Assembly (NCBI RefSeq): GCF_001641265.1
Contig: NW_020167523.1
Span: forward strand, 1,302,001-1,366,000
Length of the DNA stretch: 64,000 nucleotides
Direction of reading: 5' to 3'
DNA from: Pseudogymnoascus destructans
Lineage: Eukaryota; Ascomycota; Leotiomycetes; Thelebolales; Thelebolaceae
Part shown: positions 20,759-32,460 of the stretch, piece by piece
How the letters are laid out: every line of letters begins with the position of its first letter
Position numbering within the stretch: the stretch's first letter is position 1
Notes under the pieces: generated by a model
Databases searched by the model: none
Seen by the model: only the letters and a program-made list of their open reading frames with translations
Told to the model about the DNA's origin: nothing
Translations under genes and position numbers: made by a program

Positions 20759-21238
20759 GGCGGCTGCCAACTAGCGCAACAGAAGCACATCCAGAAGCGA
20801 ACTACTACATGTAACGACTCCAATGCAGAAAATCCTCCGCATAAGAACCTTACTTGAAATAAATACCTAGCTTATAAGAATTTGATGTCAGGTCCCGTCG
20901 TATTTTCTACGGGATAAACCCCCTTAATATATATGTCCGCTCCCCAGTCAGTCATTATTATGATTCATTTAGGGAGTAGTGCTGCTAACGTACTTGTGAT
21001 ACAGGAACACATGGGAGGTGGGTGAGTGACGGCTATCACATTGTACTGTACCGCATAATAGACGGCGTTATCTAAATATTATTCAACAGTAGCTCATGAT
21101 CTAGTATTTTGTGTGAATACTCCAAAGTCATATTCGTCATATTTATTCACTACACTTTTAATAAGCGTAAGAGGGAAGCGATATTTTGATTATAATGTTG
21201 ACCGCCCCCAATCTTACCACCCATATACAGCAGCAACC
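20759..21238. other. intergenic, between the two BTB genes
   Basis: AT-rich sequence with no open frame of note. It should contain the 3' end of BTB gene 1 and the promoter of BTB gene 2. Confidence 0.5.
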
Positions 21239-22349
21239 ATGCGTCAGAAATCCAGCGCCCAAAGAAGCAGCAAGCAATCTTCCCAAGGAAAGCCTTCATT
21301 GCCTTCACTCTTTAGTGAGTGAGTATTAGAACCCATTTGTAAGATATATTCTATATTCTAACAAAAAAAGGACATTTGGCACAGAAATTGTCCAGGTCAC
21401 AGTCGGCAACGACGAATTCAAGCGCACGTTTGCCGTTCACAAGAATCTGCTTGTCTCAAAATCAAGATTCTTCTCCGCCATGTTTGACAGCAACTTTCTT
21501 GACGCCGTGACATCCAGCGCTTTTTTCCCCGACGACGATCCGAGCGCGTTCGAAGTGCTCATGGAATGGATTTACTACGACAGCCTGAAAAGCATAAGTC
21601 TCAATAGCAGCCATACACAAGAAGAGGGGCAGGAGAATATGAGAAAGATAATAGCGACATTAGGACTTGCAGATAAATATTGCATTGATGAGTTGGCGGA
21701 TAGGTGTCTAACAATTCTATATCACCGCTTGAGGGAGTACGTTAGCTGCCAGCTGGATCTCGACATGATCGCCTTCATATATGCAACAACTGGTCCGATA
21801 TCCATGGCAAGGAAGTATGCAGCATCTGAGTTAGCAGCAGCACCACGAAACCAGGAGGTTTCTCCCCCACCACAGAAAACCCTAGTACATAGGTTTACGC
21901 CCATGCATATATGCGAAATCAGTGCAAATGCTTTCCACCACGAGATGATGCAAAACGACTCCGAGTTTTTTCAGACTAGCATCTACGAAATCGATCAGAT
22001 CATTCATGAAAAGGAGTTGGTAGAGGACGAAGAAACGCTCCGCCTCATCCAGCAGAAGCTTCCGCATATGCACCGGAGGTACACCGATGTCTTTTCGAAG
22101 TTGGAATCGGATCGAATTCCCCCCCACCGCATATACGACCACAAGATACAGCTCGAAGCCCCTTTACCAAATGCTTTCTCCCCGTTATATCGACAGGGCA
22201 CCGAAGAGCTTAAGGCTACCAAGCAATACCTGCTGGAAAACCTGGAAAAGGAATTCATCGTCAACAGCAACAGCCCCTTCGCGTCCCCTATCCTATTTGT
22301 GAAGAAAGCGGATGGCAAATTAAGATTTGCATCGATTACTGGAAGTTAA
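21239..22349 (+). CDS. BTB/POZ protein 2, fused in frame to a gypsy pol fragment
   Basis: A short first exon (MRQKSSAQRSSKQSSQGKPS...) from 21239 joins a long second exon, probably over intron 21319-21370 (donor GTGAGT, branch TTCTAAC); a 14-bp later acceptor would also keep frame. The BTB domain reads EIVQVTVGNDEFKRTFAVHK ... SRFFSAMFDSNF ... FPDDDPSAFEVLMEWIYYDS. From about 21870 the sequence changes to the region between protease and reverse transcriptase of a Ty3/gypsy polyprotein: HICEISANAFHHEMM, then TDVFSKLESDRIPPHRIYDH and FASPILFVKKADGKLRF. The frame ends at 22349 because one base is missing before the Cys-Ile-Asp-Tyr block. The normal BTB C-terminus has been replaced. Whether the chimera is expressed is unknown. 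Confidence 0.65.
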
Positions 22350-22378
22350 ATGGTCTCACCCGGAATGATCCCTACCCC
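21870..22378 (+). mobile_element. Ty3/gypsy pol remnant (start of reverse transcriptase)
   Basis: About 500 bp encodes the linker before the reverse transcriptase and its first motifs (IPPHRIYDHKIQLE, SPFASPILFVKKADGKLRF). After a one-base loss the next frame continues CIDYWKLNGLTRNDPYP, as in fungal gypsy elements. The rest of pol is absent. Confidence 0.85.
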
Positions 22379-22458
22379 TGTTACGACGGAACAAGAAGGC
22401 TGGCCAACTACAGGACAGGAAGGAGGGAGGTCGCATGAGACCGGCCCTGGTACCTGGA
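22379..22458 (+). mobile_element. 80-bp LTR fragment identical to the 35-kb solo LTR
   Basis: It begins TGTTACGACGGAACAAGAAG and is an exact reverse complement of 35003-35082, the end of the solo LTR. It directly abuts the pol remnant. If TGTTACG is the LTR 5' end, this is in the same orientation as pol and marks an internally deleted element cut off after 80 bp. Confidence 0.9.
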
Positions 22459-23327
22459 CACCACTTCCGCGCCGAACCCAAGGGTCCGTTCAAAATCAGC
22501 TATTATCACAGCCGTGGGAATATCCGAAACCTGCAAGCAGAACCGAGATATTCTAGACGACTTATTCAAGGCTATTACAACAAGGCCTCGGCCTCATGGG
22601 CCAAGTACAGGGACATGCCAATTCCATCTGCACCGAAAGGCTGCGATTTGTCCATACCGTGGGATGGATGAAGACGTTGCTGTCCGCCCAAAAGAAGACA
22701 GCTTGTACTGTAGATGCGGGAGGTCAAGGACTAGGTGTAATGAGAGGCAAGCAAGGACTGGAAAAGGGTGTCCTGCATTTGGCAGACGGAGATAGATATC
22801 CGCCGATATGAATTGAACTAGAACCAAGTATGAAAAGGCGCATGAATTATTTAATAACATCCATTCTTAATATTCACATTTTATTTTTTGCATTAGTGAC
22901 TTAATGGATATAACTCCAGGGACGGTAACAACGTAGACCAACAAGATGGTTTCATACATAACTTCATTATCTTTTGTTAGATATTGAGAATATTGCTTCC
23001 GTTTTGGATGGCTTCCAATATTAATGTTAGAAATAACGGCTTGTCGTTGGATCTTGGTGTAATCCACGTGTAAGTCAGTTATGGCAGAATCGCCCCGTTA
23101 GTCTTACCGCCCACCCCACCCTCGGTATAACGACGATACTTGGGGAATGCTTGGCTTTCCGTGGAATCATATTCACGTCCGGTTCTACAAACAACGAAGC
23201 ACTCCGAGTATACGACTACTTCACAACAATGCTAGACTTAGCTTTACCTTGATACTTCATTCCTCTTCAACCGAAAGACAGTATCGCCAACATCAATCGA
23301 CACGGCCCATAGCCTCGCCCCGCAAAT
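22459..23327. other. intergenic; overlapping unrecognised frames, then PEX7 promoter
   Basis: Overlapping plus-strand frames at 22350-22811 have no domain I recognise; they may be further transposon debris or the displaced 3' end of the BTB gene. From about 22810 the sequence turns AT-rich and then becomes the PEX7 promoter. Confidence 0.45.
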
Positions 23328-24495
23328 ATGCTGCAGTTCCAAACGCAAGGCTATAACGGCTATGCCGTGAAATACTCGCCATTCTTTGATTCTAGAATTG
23401 CCGTCTCGGCATCGATGAACTTTGGGCTTGTAGGCAATGGCCGACTTTATATTTTAAACCTCACACCGAATGGCATTGTTGCCGAGCAAACGTAAGCCTA
23501 CGACCATCCCGATACCCGCGCCCATCCCACCTGACATTGCGCTTCGGTAGCTCATACTGACAACACGCACAGATATGACACACAAGACTCCCTCTTCGAC
23601 ACAGCCTGGTCGGAAGCGCACGAGAACCAAGTTGCTGTTGGATGCGGCGACGGCTCAGTCAAGCTCTTCGATATCTCTGTCCCACAATTCCCCGTCCAGT
23701 CGTGGCAGGAGCACAAGCGCGAGGTTTTCTCTGTATTCTGGAACCTAGTCGCCAAAGACACATTTGCGTCTTCCTCTTGGGATGGAACTATTAAGATTGT
23801 ACGCTCCCCAGTTCTCTTAGCCGAGCAACCTTTCTAACCAACACATCCAGTGGTCACCACATCGCCCTCAATCCCTCACCACCCTCCCCACCCATTCCTG
23901 CACCTACTCCACAGCATTTAGCCCGCACTCCCCCTCCGTCCTCTCCTCCGTCTCCTCCGACTCCCACCTCCGCATCTTCGACCTTCGCACCCCAACCTCC
24001 GCCGCAAACCACCTCGTCTCCTCAATCCCCATCCACACCCCCCTCCCCCACGCCTCACAGATCCAACCCGTCGGTTCCAACCGCCCACCCACCGCCTTCC
24101 AGCCCTCCGAAGCACTCACCCACGACTGGAACAAGTACCGCCCCAACACCATAGCCACGGCGGGTGTCGATCGCATCATCCGAACCTTCGACATTAGGAA
24201 CTACTCCGCCCCGCTTACTATGCTCCAGGGCCACGAATACGCGATCCGCAAGATCGCGTGGTCCCCGCATCTTCCCGATGTCCTGCTCTCCGCCTCCTAC
24301 GACATGTCGTGCCGTATCTGGACGGATGGCTCGAATGGTGGAGTAGGCCGCGAGTTGGGCCGCATGAATGCGCATACGGAGTTTGTGACGGGTGTGGATT
24401 GGTGCTTGTTTGGTGCTGAGGGCTGGGCAGCGAGTTGTAGTTGGGATCAGAGGGTTTTGATTTGGGATGCTAAGAGTTTCATGGGTGGACCGTAG
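23328..24495 (+). CDS. PEX7: Peroxisomal PTS2 receptor, WD40 protein Pex7
   Basis: Exons 23328-23491, 23573-23798 and 23851-24495 (introns 81 and 52 bp) give 344 residues, the usual Pex7 size. Pex7 binds proteins carrying a type 2 peroxisomal targeting signal and delivers them with a Pex20-type coreceptor. The start MLQFQTQGYNGYAVKYSPFF is the conserved Pex7 N-terminus (F-x-T-x-G-x-N-G/YNG-YAV-x-SPF). WD blades follow: DTAWSEAHENQVAVGCGDGS, REVFSVFWN, STAFSPHSPSVLSSVSSDSH, DWNKYRPNTIATAGVDRIIR, IRKIAWSPHLPDVLLSASYD, and VTGVDWCLFGAEGWAASCSW. The last blade is intact (RVLIWD). No abnormality is seen. Confidence 0.95.
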
Positions 24496-25014
24496 GTATG
24501 ATGAGGGAGGATGAGCTTGGGGAGGTTGGTGGAAGAAAGAGAAGGGACCGCAGGATATCTAGATGCTCTATTTATGCAGATGAGGGGAGATAGCAAGTAT
24601 ATGGCGTTGTGGAGTTAGGTAAAATTATAGATGACCTTGTGAAGGTGGACTTGGAGACAGACATCACCATTACAATACAACGTGGTAGCCAAGAAGATAT
24701 AGTAAAAAGTAGAGTTTTCAAATTATCGGTACTATACTACGCATACAAGTTTATATAAAAGAAAAAGCTTCCCAACGCTCTGCAAATGCCCCCATATGCG
24801 TTAAAACGAGGCCAGATACAGAACGCCGGCGCCTCCAAATCGTCCACCCCTTCTATGATACGTACAATACTGTGCTCTTCAATCTCGGCCCAGATTCCCA
24901 AAATCGTACAACGCGTCGGTAATCGTACACCGGGCCCATAACCCAACGGGGCTCCACAAAAATTTCTATAATAACAGGATCCGAATCGAACCGCCTTTAA
25001 AGAAGACAGGGTGC
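24496..25014. other. intergenic, convergent 3' regions of PEX7 and MSS116
   Basis: Both flanking genes end here. The short frame at 24946-24737 (minus) has no known domain. Confidence 0.5.
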
Positions 25015-27147
25015 TTAAAACGAAGCACCGAGGTCCTGTCTTCCGCCACGATCGCTGCCGTAGGAGCCGCCGTCGCGACCTCCAAAGCCACGTCCACCAT
25101 CACGTCCACCATCACGGCCCCCAAAGCCTCCGCGGTCGCCGCCTCGTCCACCAAAGCCACCACCACCACCACGGCCACCAGAGCTGCGTCCTCTGAAGCC
25201 GCCACCACCACCACGGCCGAACCCTCCGGACCTGCCTCCAAAGTCCGTATTTCTTGGTGAAGGCTCATCATCAAGCGAGTTGTGGCCAAAAACTAATCCC
25301 GTAACTCTGCTCAGACCCAGCTTGCTTGCAAGGCCGTGACCAATCGATGGTGGGGAGTCAAAGCCCCATCCGTAGCGGGTCCACTGGTATAAGCCATCCA
25401 TCAGGCCCTGCTTGTCGGAGATAGATTGGAGCGAGCCGAGTGCCGCCTGGAAGGCAGCGATTTTATCGAACCTTGAAACACGCTTGGTAGCCTCGCCGAC
25501 CTGGACAAGAATCTGTGCTGCATCAGCTCCAAGCTGGGCATCCTTGGTCATGTCGATCCGGGAAGTCTCAATCGTGGTATCAGGCTTGATAGGCAGACCG
25601 TTGAGTATGCGGCGAGCCAGGTTCATCTCGATATCGGTGAATAGTGCGTAACCCACTCCGCCCTTGTCGCCACGACCGGTACGTCCAACACGATGGATGT
25701 ACTGGTCACGGTTGGGGGGAACACCGATTTGGATGACGTGAGTGACATTGGGGAAGTCCATACCGCGAGCGGTAACATCGGAGGAGACCATAATGGCGGA
25801 CTTAGCGCGACGGAAGCGATCCGAGACGCGAGTACGCTGCTGTTGAGTAAGCTTGCCGTGCATCGCCGAAACCTCAGCTGGGTGAAGCGGGTGAGTGCCG
25901 TAAAGAGCGTTATCGGATTGGCTGAGGGACCCGAGAATGCCAGCGTAGAGCGTGACGTTTGCAGTTGATGGCAAGTAGACAATTGCTTTGAATGGAGGTT
26001 GGGTTGGGTCTTGCGCGACCTTTGCGATCTCCTTTGTGCAGATCTCAACGAGGGCAGGCGCAACGTTTTCGAAGCCCTTGCACGAAACAACGTGTTGGGG
26101 AATCCTTTCGTGGGTTGGCACCTCATCGCTCTTGACCGTCTGCACGAACTGGAAGCCGGGCTTCAATGTGCTCCTCACAAGGCTCATCACCTCGCGCGGT
26201 ACAGTGGCGGAAAAGAGAAGAGTCTGACGATCCGTGATATTTCTGTTTGGAAGAAGGTTGATAATGGCTTCGATATCTTTGGAAAAACCTTGGTCCAACA
26301 AGCGATCAGCCTCATCAAGGACAACGGCCTTGAGATTAGGCGCCGAAACCCTGCTGTATGGATCGGTCAGGAGATCGTGGAGACGTCCTGGAGTGGCCAC
26401 AAGCAAATGGCATCCCTGACGCTGCATTTGGTTCAGCATCGCCTTCTTGTTGCTTCCACCAACTGCGACCTGAACCTTGATGTTGGTGCCTCTGCAGAGC
26501 TTCTGGGCCTCGACGGCGAGTTGCTCAGCAAGCTCACGGGTAGGTGACATGACAATTGCACGAATATCCGAAGCTGTGGATCTGGAACCGCGCATGCTCT
26601 GATCCTGACCCTGATCCGCAAGTTCCGGGCTGGTCTTCAAGATGTTCTGTAAAACGGGAATGAGGAATCCTAGAGTCTTGCCGGTACCTGTCCTTGCTTG
26701 CGCAATACTAGTCTGTTATTAGCGTTTATCTTAAAAGTGGCAAAAGTGATGGGGTGCATACACGTCTGTTCCCTTCAGGGTCTCGGCAATTGTCAGTTGT
26801 TGCACATCAGTCATGGTATCATGGCCCATTGTGTCCGTAATTTCTTTGATAATCGCTGGGTGGACATGTCCTCTATCCGCAAGTTCCTGGAACTTTGTGA
26901 TAATCTCGATATCTTCGTTTGACCTCGCGATAATGTCATCTTTGGGATCAAAGACTTGCTCTTGGTCGTTGTGGAAGTAGCGAGTCGCAGGCTGGGCGTG
27001 AAGAAATCTCGCTGCAATGGCAGTTTTCGATATTTGAATCGACTTGGAGGCAAAGACTGAGGTGCGCGAGAATGGGAGTGCGCTTCTCGGCGAACTCTGG
27101 ACAACTCTGCACAGCGAGGCAGCGCCTCTTCTGTAAACGTTGAGCAT
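25015..27147 (-). CDS. MSS116: Mitochondrial DEAD-box RNA helicase, Mss116/CYT-19 type
   Basis: Exons 27147-26762 and 26707-25015 on the minus strand, joined over a 54-bp intron, encode 692 residues. Residues 1-55 (MLNVYRRGAASLCRVVQSSP ... ARFLHAQPATRYFH) look like a mitochondrial presequence. The helicase core is complete: motif I ARTGTGKT at 133-140, Ia PTRELA, Ib TPGRL, II DEAD, III SAT, V TARGMDFP, VI HRVGRTGRG. It is followed by the family's C-terminal extension and a long Gly/Arg-rich tail (RGGGGGFRGRSSGGRGGGGG) that in Mss116 and CYT-19 tethers the enzyme to RNA. Such helicases act as chaperones for group I and II intron folding and mitochondrial translation. The RGG tail is unusually long and repetitive. 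Another mitochondrial DEAD-box paralogue is the alternative. Confidence 0.9.
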
Positions 27148-28058
27148 GGTGAGGTTGGAGGTTCCTCAGGGGATATAAAGAATTAAGTTGCTAGTAGTGT
27201 GACAGTGAAGAGTAAAAAGAACGAATGCCACTGTTTGATGGGCGTATAAGGAAGGCAAAGGGGTGGAATTAGAAGAGGGCGGATGGAATTGTTGTGATTG
27301 ATGGAGACCAATATCTTTGGCCATCCGAACTTCTCCTTGCGACTTTTTTGACGCTAGTGAGAAACTTTCTCCACCAACCGCTAGGAACATGCGACCGTCA
27401 CGTGCCCAGGGGCGAGGCTGAGGGAGAGCCTCGTCAAGCCCACATGAGAGGTATTTTTATGGGACGAGCCACACGGAAGAGTACTGTACGAGTGAGCTGT
27501 CTGTCTAATTTTTGATTCATACTGTAAATGAAGTTTTATATAACAGGATTTATTATGGCAAGTGAAAAATACGGTTTATATGTTGAGTTTTTCCATGTTA
27601 TGGTTATGGTAGGTTATAAGCATTTCTTGGGTTAGCTTGTGATGGTGTAGATGCAGCTTGTCAGCTTGTTCTATAAACTTCTTCATATTGGAATATGAGC
27701 ATTGAATTTTGGATGACCCCAATGGCATATAAACTATAGCCTTGTATAGTATCCGACTGTGGATTGATATCTTCATCCCATTATTAGAGGTGAGAAGAGG
27801 CGTGGAAGGCGAATACAGTTTCCAGCCCAACTGCTCGATAGGACAGCACAGGTCATCATCTAGTACAGCCAAAGTCTTCCAGAAGCCCAAATAAACGGTG
27901 GAGTGTCGGGAATTCCTATAAAGATTGGTCCATTGTACTGTATAATACACTGCGGCTTGACCCCGTTTCCGCCGTACTTGTACGCCTGCGCCTATGCATT
28001 TTCTACCTTGATAACGCCACCCAATAACTCCCACTGCTCGCACAGAAACCGTCCTACC
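27148..28058. other. intergenic between MSS116 promoter and RPB5 3' end
   Basis: A 155-codon minus-strand frame at 28043-27576 (starting MRAVGVIGWRYQGRKCIGAG) has no domain I recognise and overlaps what should be the RPB5 3' UTR. I leave it uncalled. Nothing else is seen. Confidence 0.45.
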
Positions 28059-28879
28059 TCAAACACACAACCTGTAACTGGCATAACGCCCAGCCGTCTC
28101 ACTGGTCCTGATGATCTTGACGACTTGTCCTCTCCTCAAACCCAGATATCTGGCAACTGGGTCTCCCACTTGGATGCGAGGCAACTGGGTGTCCTTCAGG
28201 CGGTAACGCTGCAATAACTTGGATCGCTCTTCCTTGCTCAGCAAAACGTGTTTCGGGACCAATTCGTGGTGGGTGATGTTGACGAGGAGGTCCTGCTCCA
28301 GGAAGCATTCGATTCTGGTCTCTGACGCAACGGCGGGAACAATCTTCATGGCCGCAGGTGTGATGTGGACATGCGTGACCAGGATGCCCGTGTGGAAGTT
28401 GCCCTGGGATAGAACCTGGGCGAACGATCGCATTTGCTTGATACCAACATTGGTATCTGCGAGAAATTCGATGTAGATCGTGCCCACATCAGCCTTGGGT
28501 GGGTTTGGGTTCGCGGCGGTTGCTGGAGTAGAGTATCGCGCGACCATCTCGACACTTGGCCGAGCGGTGAAGATCATCTTCTTGCGACTGTGGCTAGGTC
28601 AGCATTTGAATGGTAGAAATCGAGGGCCGTATGCTTGAACATACTCCGGAACGCCGTCATTTGTGAATCGGTGCTTGAACTCAGCGAGCGAGATGCTCAG
28701 CTCATCTTCATTCAGCTCATAACCCTACAGACCCTGTCAGTGATTTGATGTACCAGCTCCTCACTGCGACCACGCACTCTGTCATTGACCATCTGGTGAA
28801 CGGTTCTCCATGCGCGCCAAAGTCTTGCTACCTCGCGATCGGCGATATCCCTCGCTTTTTGTTGGTCTTCGTCGGCCAT
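28059..28879 (-). CDS. RPB5: RNA polymerases I, II and III subunit RPABC1 (Rpb5)
   Basis: Exons 28879-28778, 28724-28645 and 28587-28059 (introns 53 and 57 bp, minus strand) give 236 residues. The N-terminal jaw domain reads [20 protein letters not shown] (across the first splice) and the C-terminal domain carries the near-invariant [37 protein letters not shown] and [20 protein letters not shown]. Rpb5 forms part of the lower jaw contacting downstream DNA in all three nuclear polymerases. It is about 20 residues longer than yeast Rpb5, mainly through an N-terminal [14 protein letters not shown] extension and a loop with NPNPPKAD. The start is set by in-frame splicing and a GGCCATC context on the complement. 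Confidence 0.96.
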
Positions 28880-29490
28880 CGCGATGATCAAGTAGCCAGA
28901 GGTTGAATAAAGCTGTCAAAATGCGAGTTGTTGGTTTTTGGGGTGTGACTTTGCAGTTCTTTTCTGCTGATCTTCAACTTTGAGGCAACAAAAATAGTCC
29001 TGCAAGGATGCAGTCCGCTATCACGCTAGCCATAAAGTGGGTCTGGTTGAACAGTCCCCAAAAACCGCTGGCCATGCTATCAAGAGTACTCGTGCCGTCC
29101 CAGAAATCTAAAGAAGGATAAGATATACACTAATAATTTATAGTAATTTATTATACCTAACTTATAGTAAAAGACGCTTGAATTTATTCTTTTGGCTTCA
29201 GTTTTTAGTAACTATCAAATTGAACGTCTGAAAATGGCTAAAGTCAATTGGAGAAAATCCACGCGGTTCTGCCAAAGTCCACCCCCAGCCGCGCTAAGAA
29301 TTTCACTCGCTTGGATCTTTAAAGTTGGTAGGCGCACTCCGAGAAAAGTGTCCTTGACTTTCTGGGACCCTGCAAGCTGCACCCTTTCTTTTGGACTGCG
29401 GCAATATTTAAAGGCTCTGAAAGTGGGATTCTTTGTTTCTTACTATTCCAAGACATTTACATGTTCTTGGTTTGATTTGTATTAACCATT
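28880..29490. promoter_or_regulatory. shared divergent promoter RPB5 / BFR1
   Basis: A 611-bp region between the start codons of two divergent, constitutively needed genes. Its middle (about 29120-29180) is very AT-rich. No specific motif is claimed. Confidence 0.5.
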
Positions 29491-31147
29491 ATGTCCGAAA
29501 AAACCGCCCCAGCAGCTGAGACGGTGGTCTTAGTTCCAGCAGTCACCGAGAAGAAGAGACCAGAGAGGCCTGATGACGCCGCCTTTGAAGCAGCAAAGGA
29601 GAAGGCAAAGAAGGAGCACAAGGTTGCCCAGGATAAGTTTGTATGTGAACCTCCAATTCATTATTAATGGCTTCAATTAGTCACTATACGACACCAAGCT
29701 CTTTCCTCTCCCGGGCAGTGACTGACCTGCTCCAGAACGCTGCCAAAGCAAAGGTAGAACTCGCCCAACCAAAGAACAAGGATGGTACCCCATCTGCTAC
29801 CCAGAAGAGATGCCAAGAGCTCCAGACGAAGCTCAACGAGATCAGAAAGGAGCAGGCCGGCGGCAAAGCTGGCCGTAACCAAGTCTTTGACCAGATCAAG
29901 AAGCTCGATGAGCAATTGAAGAGCAGAATTGCCGAACAAAAGGCTGCACGCAGCCGTGTTGCGTTCAAGAATGTTGATGAGATCGATCGCCAGATTGATC
30001 ACCTCGAGAAGCAGGTCAACGGGGGCATGATGAAGCTGGTGGACGAGAGGAAGGCATTGACTGAGGTCTCTTCGCTCCGCAAGCAACGCAAGAACTTCGC
30101 TGGCTTTGAGGACTCTCAAAAGGGAATCGACGATGTTAAGGCAAAGATCAAGGTTCTCAGGGATTCGCTCGACGACCCAGTGGCCAAGGCCCGTAGCGAC
30201 GAGTACAACAAAATCCAGGCTGAATTAGACGTTATCAAGGCCGAGCAAGACGAAGTCTTCAAGAAAATCCATGCCCTCCGCTCCCAGCGTGAGGATCTCT
30301 ACAAGGAATCTCAAGCAAAATACCAAGCTGTTCGCGCAATCGAGGATAATCACTGGAAGGCGAAGAAGGCATTCCAATCCCACGAATACGAGCAACGCCA
30401 AAAGACCCGTGAGCGCATAAAGGCCGAGCAAGAGGCATTCAACCTGCAAAAGAAGCGCGAGCGTGCCGAGAAGGTCCTTGCTGAGGCCAGCGAGCCCGCC
30501 TACCTTGACGAGATCCGCCGTGCTCAGAGCTTGATCCACTACCTTGACCCCAGCACCGCCAACGAGGCCAGCAAGCCCCTTCTCGCACCAAGCGGACTCA
30601 CGGCCGAGGCACAGCGCACCGTTGACGACTCCGGAATTAAGGGCATGAGGGTTGCCAAGAAGGAAGACGAGGAATACTTCGCTGGAACAGGCGGTAAGAA
30701 GGGCAAGAAGGGACGCAAGGCTGCTGCATCCCCTTCCGCCCCAGCTCCTGGCAAATTCACCCTCCCACCAGCTGTTTTGGAAGACTGCAGCTCCATGGGA
30801 ATTGAGCCACCAATGAGCGCCGCTGATATCCCAGCCGTCCTCGCCAAGGCCCAGGAGAAGCTCGCATTCTGGAGAGCTGACCAGAAGGCACAGACTGAGA
30901 AGGTATGTCACCACCCATGGCTAAGATTATATCTATAGTGTGTTCAAAGTACTAACTATCCCAGAACGTTGCCAAGGCCCAGAAGGACATCGAGAAGCTT
31001 GACGCCGAGGAGTCCACCCCAGCCACCAACGGCTCCAAGAAGTCCGAGGAGTCCGTCGTCGCCTCTACCATCGAGACCGTCAAGGACACCGTCGCCGACG
31101 TCGCCGAGAAGGTCAAGGCCGTCACCGTCGGCGAGGACAAGGAGTAA
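29491..31147 (+). CDS. BFR1: Bfr1-like coiled-coil mRNP/nuclear segregation protein
   Basis: Exons 29491-29640, 29736-30902 and 30965-31147 (introns 95 and 62 bp) give 499 residues. The protein is almost entirely charged coiled coil: RPERPDDAAFEAAKEKAKKE at the start, then NEIRKEQAGGKAGRNQVFDQ and FKNVDEIDRQIDHLEKQVNG, both typical of Bfr1. Yeast Bfr1 associates with polysomes and mRNP complexes at the ER, and its loss affects ploidy and brefeldin A resistance. A central basic stretch (GGKKGKKGRKAAASPS) and the conserved SMGIEPPMSAADIPAVL block precede an acidic C-terminus ending AVTVGEDKE. The internal MASISHYT... start sometimes open at 29667 lies inside intron 1. Confidence 0.92.
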
Positions 31148-31807
31148 ATCGCTTCCCTCGTGCACCACTGCCAACATGGCAACAACCCGTCATTTTCGCA
31201 GTCCAAAAAAGCATAGCGTCTTGATTCACCCCCCCCCAAGCAAGCGCGCCTATTATACTCATCATCAAAAACCCCCATTCATCTGGTTTTGTTTATAGCG
31301 GGCATTTCGGATCCTTGGGAGATATCCCCCCACTCTTGTTGCGAAACTTCAGTTTTTTATCCCTCGCATTGTGTATACTTTATTCAACCAGGAGATATAT
31401 TTTTTGGGCCACATTCCATAATATTTTTTAGGGTCCGTCTTGTCTCGGTCACGTATAAAAATAATGAAGAAACTTGGCTTATTTCATGATTTCGTAAAAA
31501 ACGTGTTGATACTTCATTTCTACTCCTCCCATCATAAGAGTGACCCGTGAGCTATGTTATGCGTGATAAAGTCGTTATCTCGTAAGACGTTCGTGACTTA
31601 AACCTCCCTCCCTCTCTGCCATCCCTTTGCGCAATTTAGAAGATGTGGAATACGCAAGGCGCCAGTGCTATGTTATGCCCCCTATGCAGACCAGGACGCC
31701 CCAGCGCGAAAACATAAAACGTATTGCAAACATCAAAACAAGTAGAATCCCAGCCCCCCCAACACAGACATCTCTCGTTGTTACATTCCCAGCCTGTCTC
31801 CCGACCC
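31148..31807. other. intergenic, convergent 3' regions
   Basis: This lies between the stops of BFR1 and the small zinc-type protein. T-rich stretches near 31380-31440 fit 3' UTR sequence. No frame is convincing. Confidence 0.5.
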
Positions 31808-32460
31808 TCAGTAGCGTCCACCATACGCGTACCCGCTGCTCGGTGGTGGCGGCGGTCTCCTGATGCTTCCTAGTCCCGGCGTGCTCCTCCCGGCCTCCAC
31901 TCGCTCCTGCCTCTTGCCCTTTCCCCCTCCGCTCTCTCGCATCCTCGCCCCCGTCAGTGCACTCAGCGGCGGGTCCTTGACAGCCGAGTCGTCGTCGCGC
32001 GGCAGGGTGAAAGTCACCAGACTGTAGAAGTACTCGAGCACCTCGGGGTAGCGCTGCACGCTGGCGCGCCAGTCCTCATCAATACCCCGCTTCAGCTCCG
32101 CGTTGGCGGCTGCGATCTCGGTTGGGTGTGGTCGCGTGCCATAGTAGTAAAGGGCGCGCTCGCTGAGGTGCGCGATGTGCATTGAGTGCGACTCTCGGCG
32201 TCGGGTCGTGAGGACGTTGAAGTACGTTAGGATGTAGTCTTGTGCATGGCCGCGGACCCAGGCCCTGGGAGGGAAGTTAATTGCTGGTGGGAGGGACTGG
32301 GTGATTCTGGGGGAGGGTCGGGGGGGTATTACCGGATGTCGGCGAAGAAGGTGGTCATCATTCGGGTCTCGGCCTGGCGGACGGCGGTGTCGAGGCCCTT
32401 TGCTTCGCAGTCGCATTGTGCGAGGGCGGGCGAGGAGCAGATCGCACAGTCGGGGTCCAT
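31808..32460 (-). CDS. Small conserved fungal protein with N-terminal Cys cluster
   Basis: Exons 32460-32333 and 32264-31808 (68-bp intron, minus strand) give 194 residues. The N-terminus is MDPDCAICSSPALAQCDCEA, with C-x2-C and C-x-C spacing suggestive of a small metal-binding knuckle. After the splice it reads ADIRAWVRGHAQDYILTYFN and then DEDWRASVQRYPEVLEYFYS, ending in a Pro/Gly-rich tail (RRPPPPPSSGYAYGGRY). I recognise this as a protein widely conserved in Pezizomycotina but without assigned function. The ATG at 32460 is preferred over 32589 because the conserved sequence starts there. A divergent RING- or MYND-like role cannot be inferred: too few Cys/His are present. Confidence 0.8.

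Noticed and set aside
27576..28043. 155-codon minus-strand frame as a hypothetical gene
   Set aside because: No recognisable domain and it overlaps the expected RPB5 3' region; transcript data would be needed.
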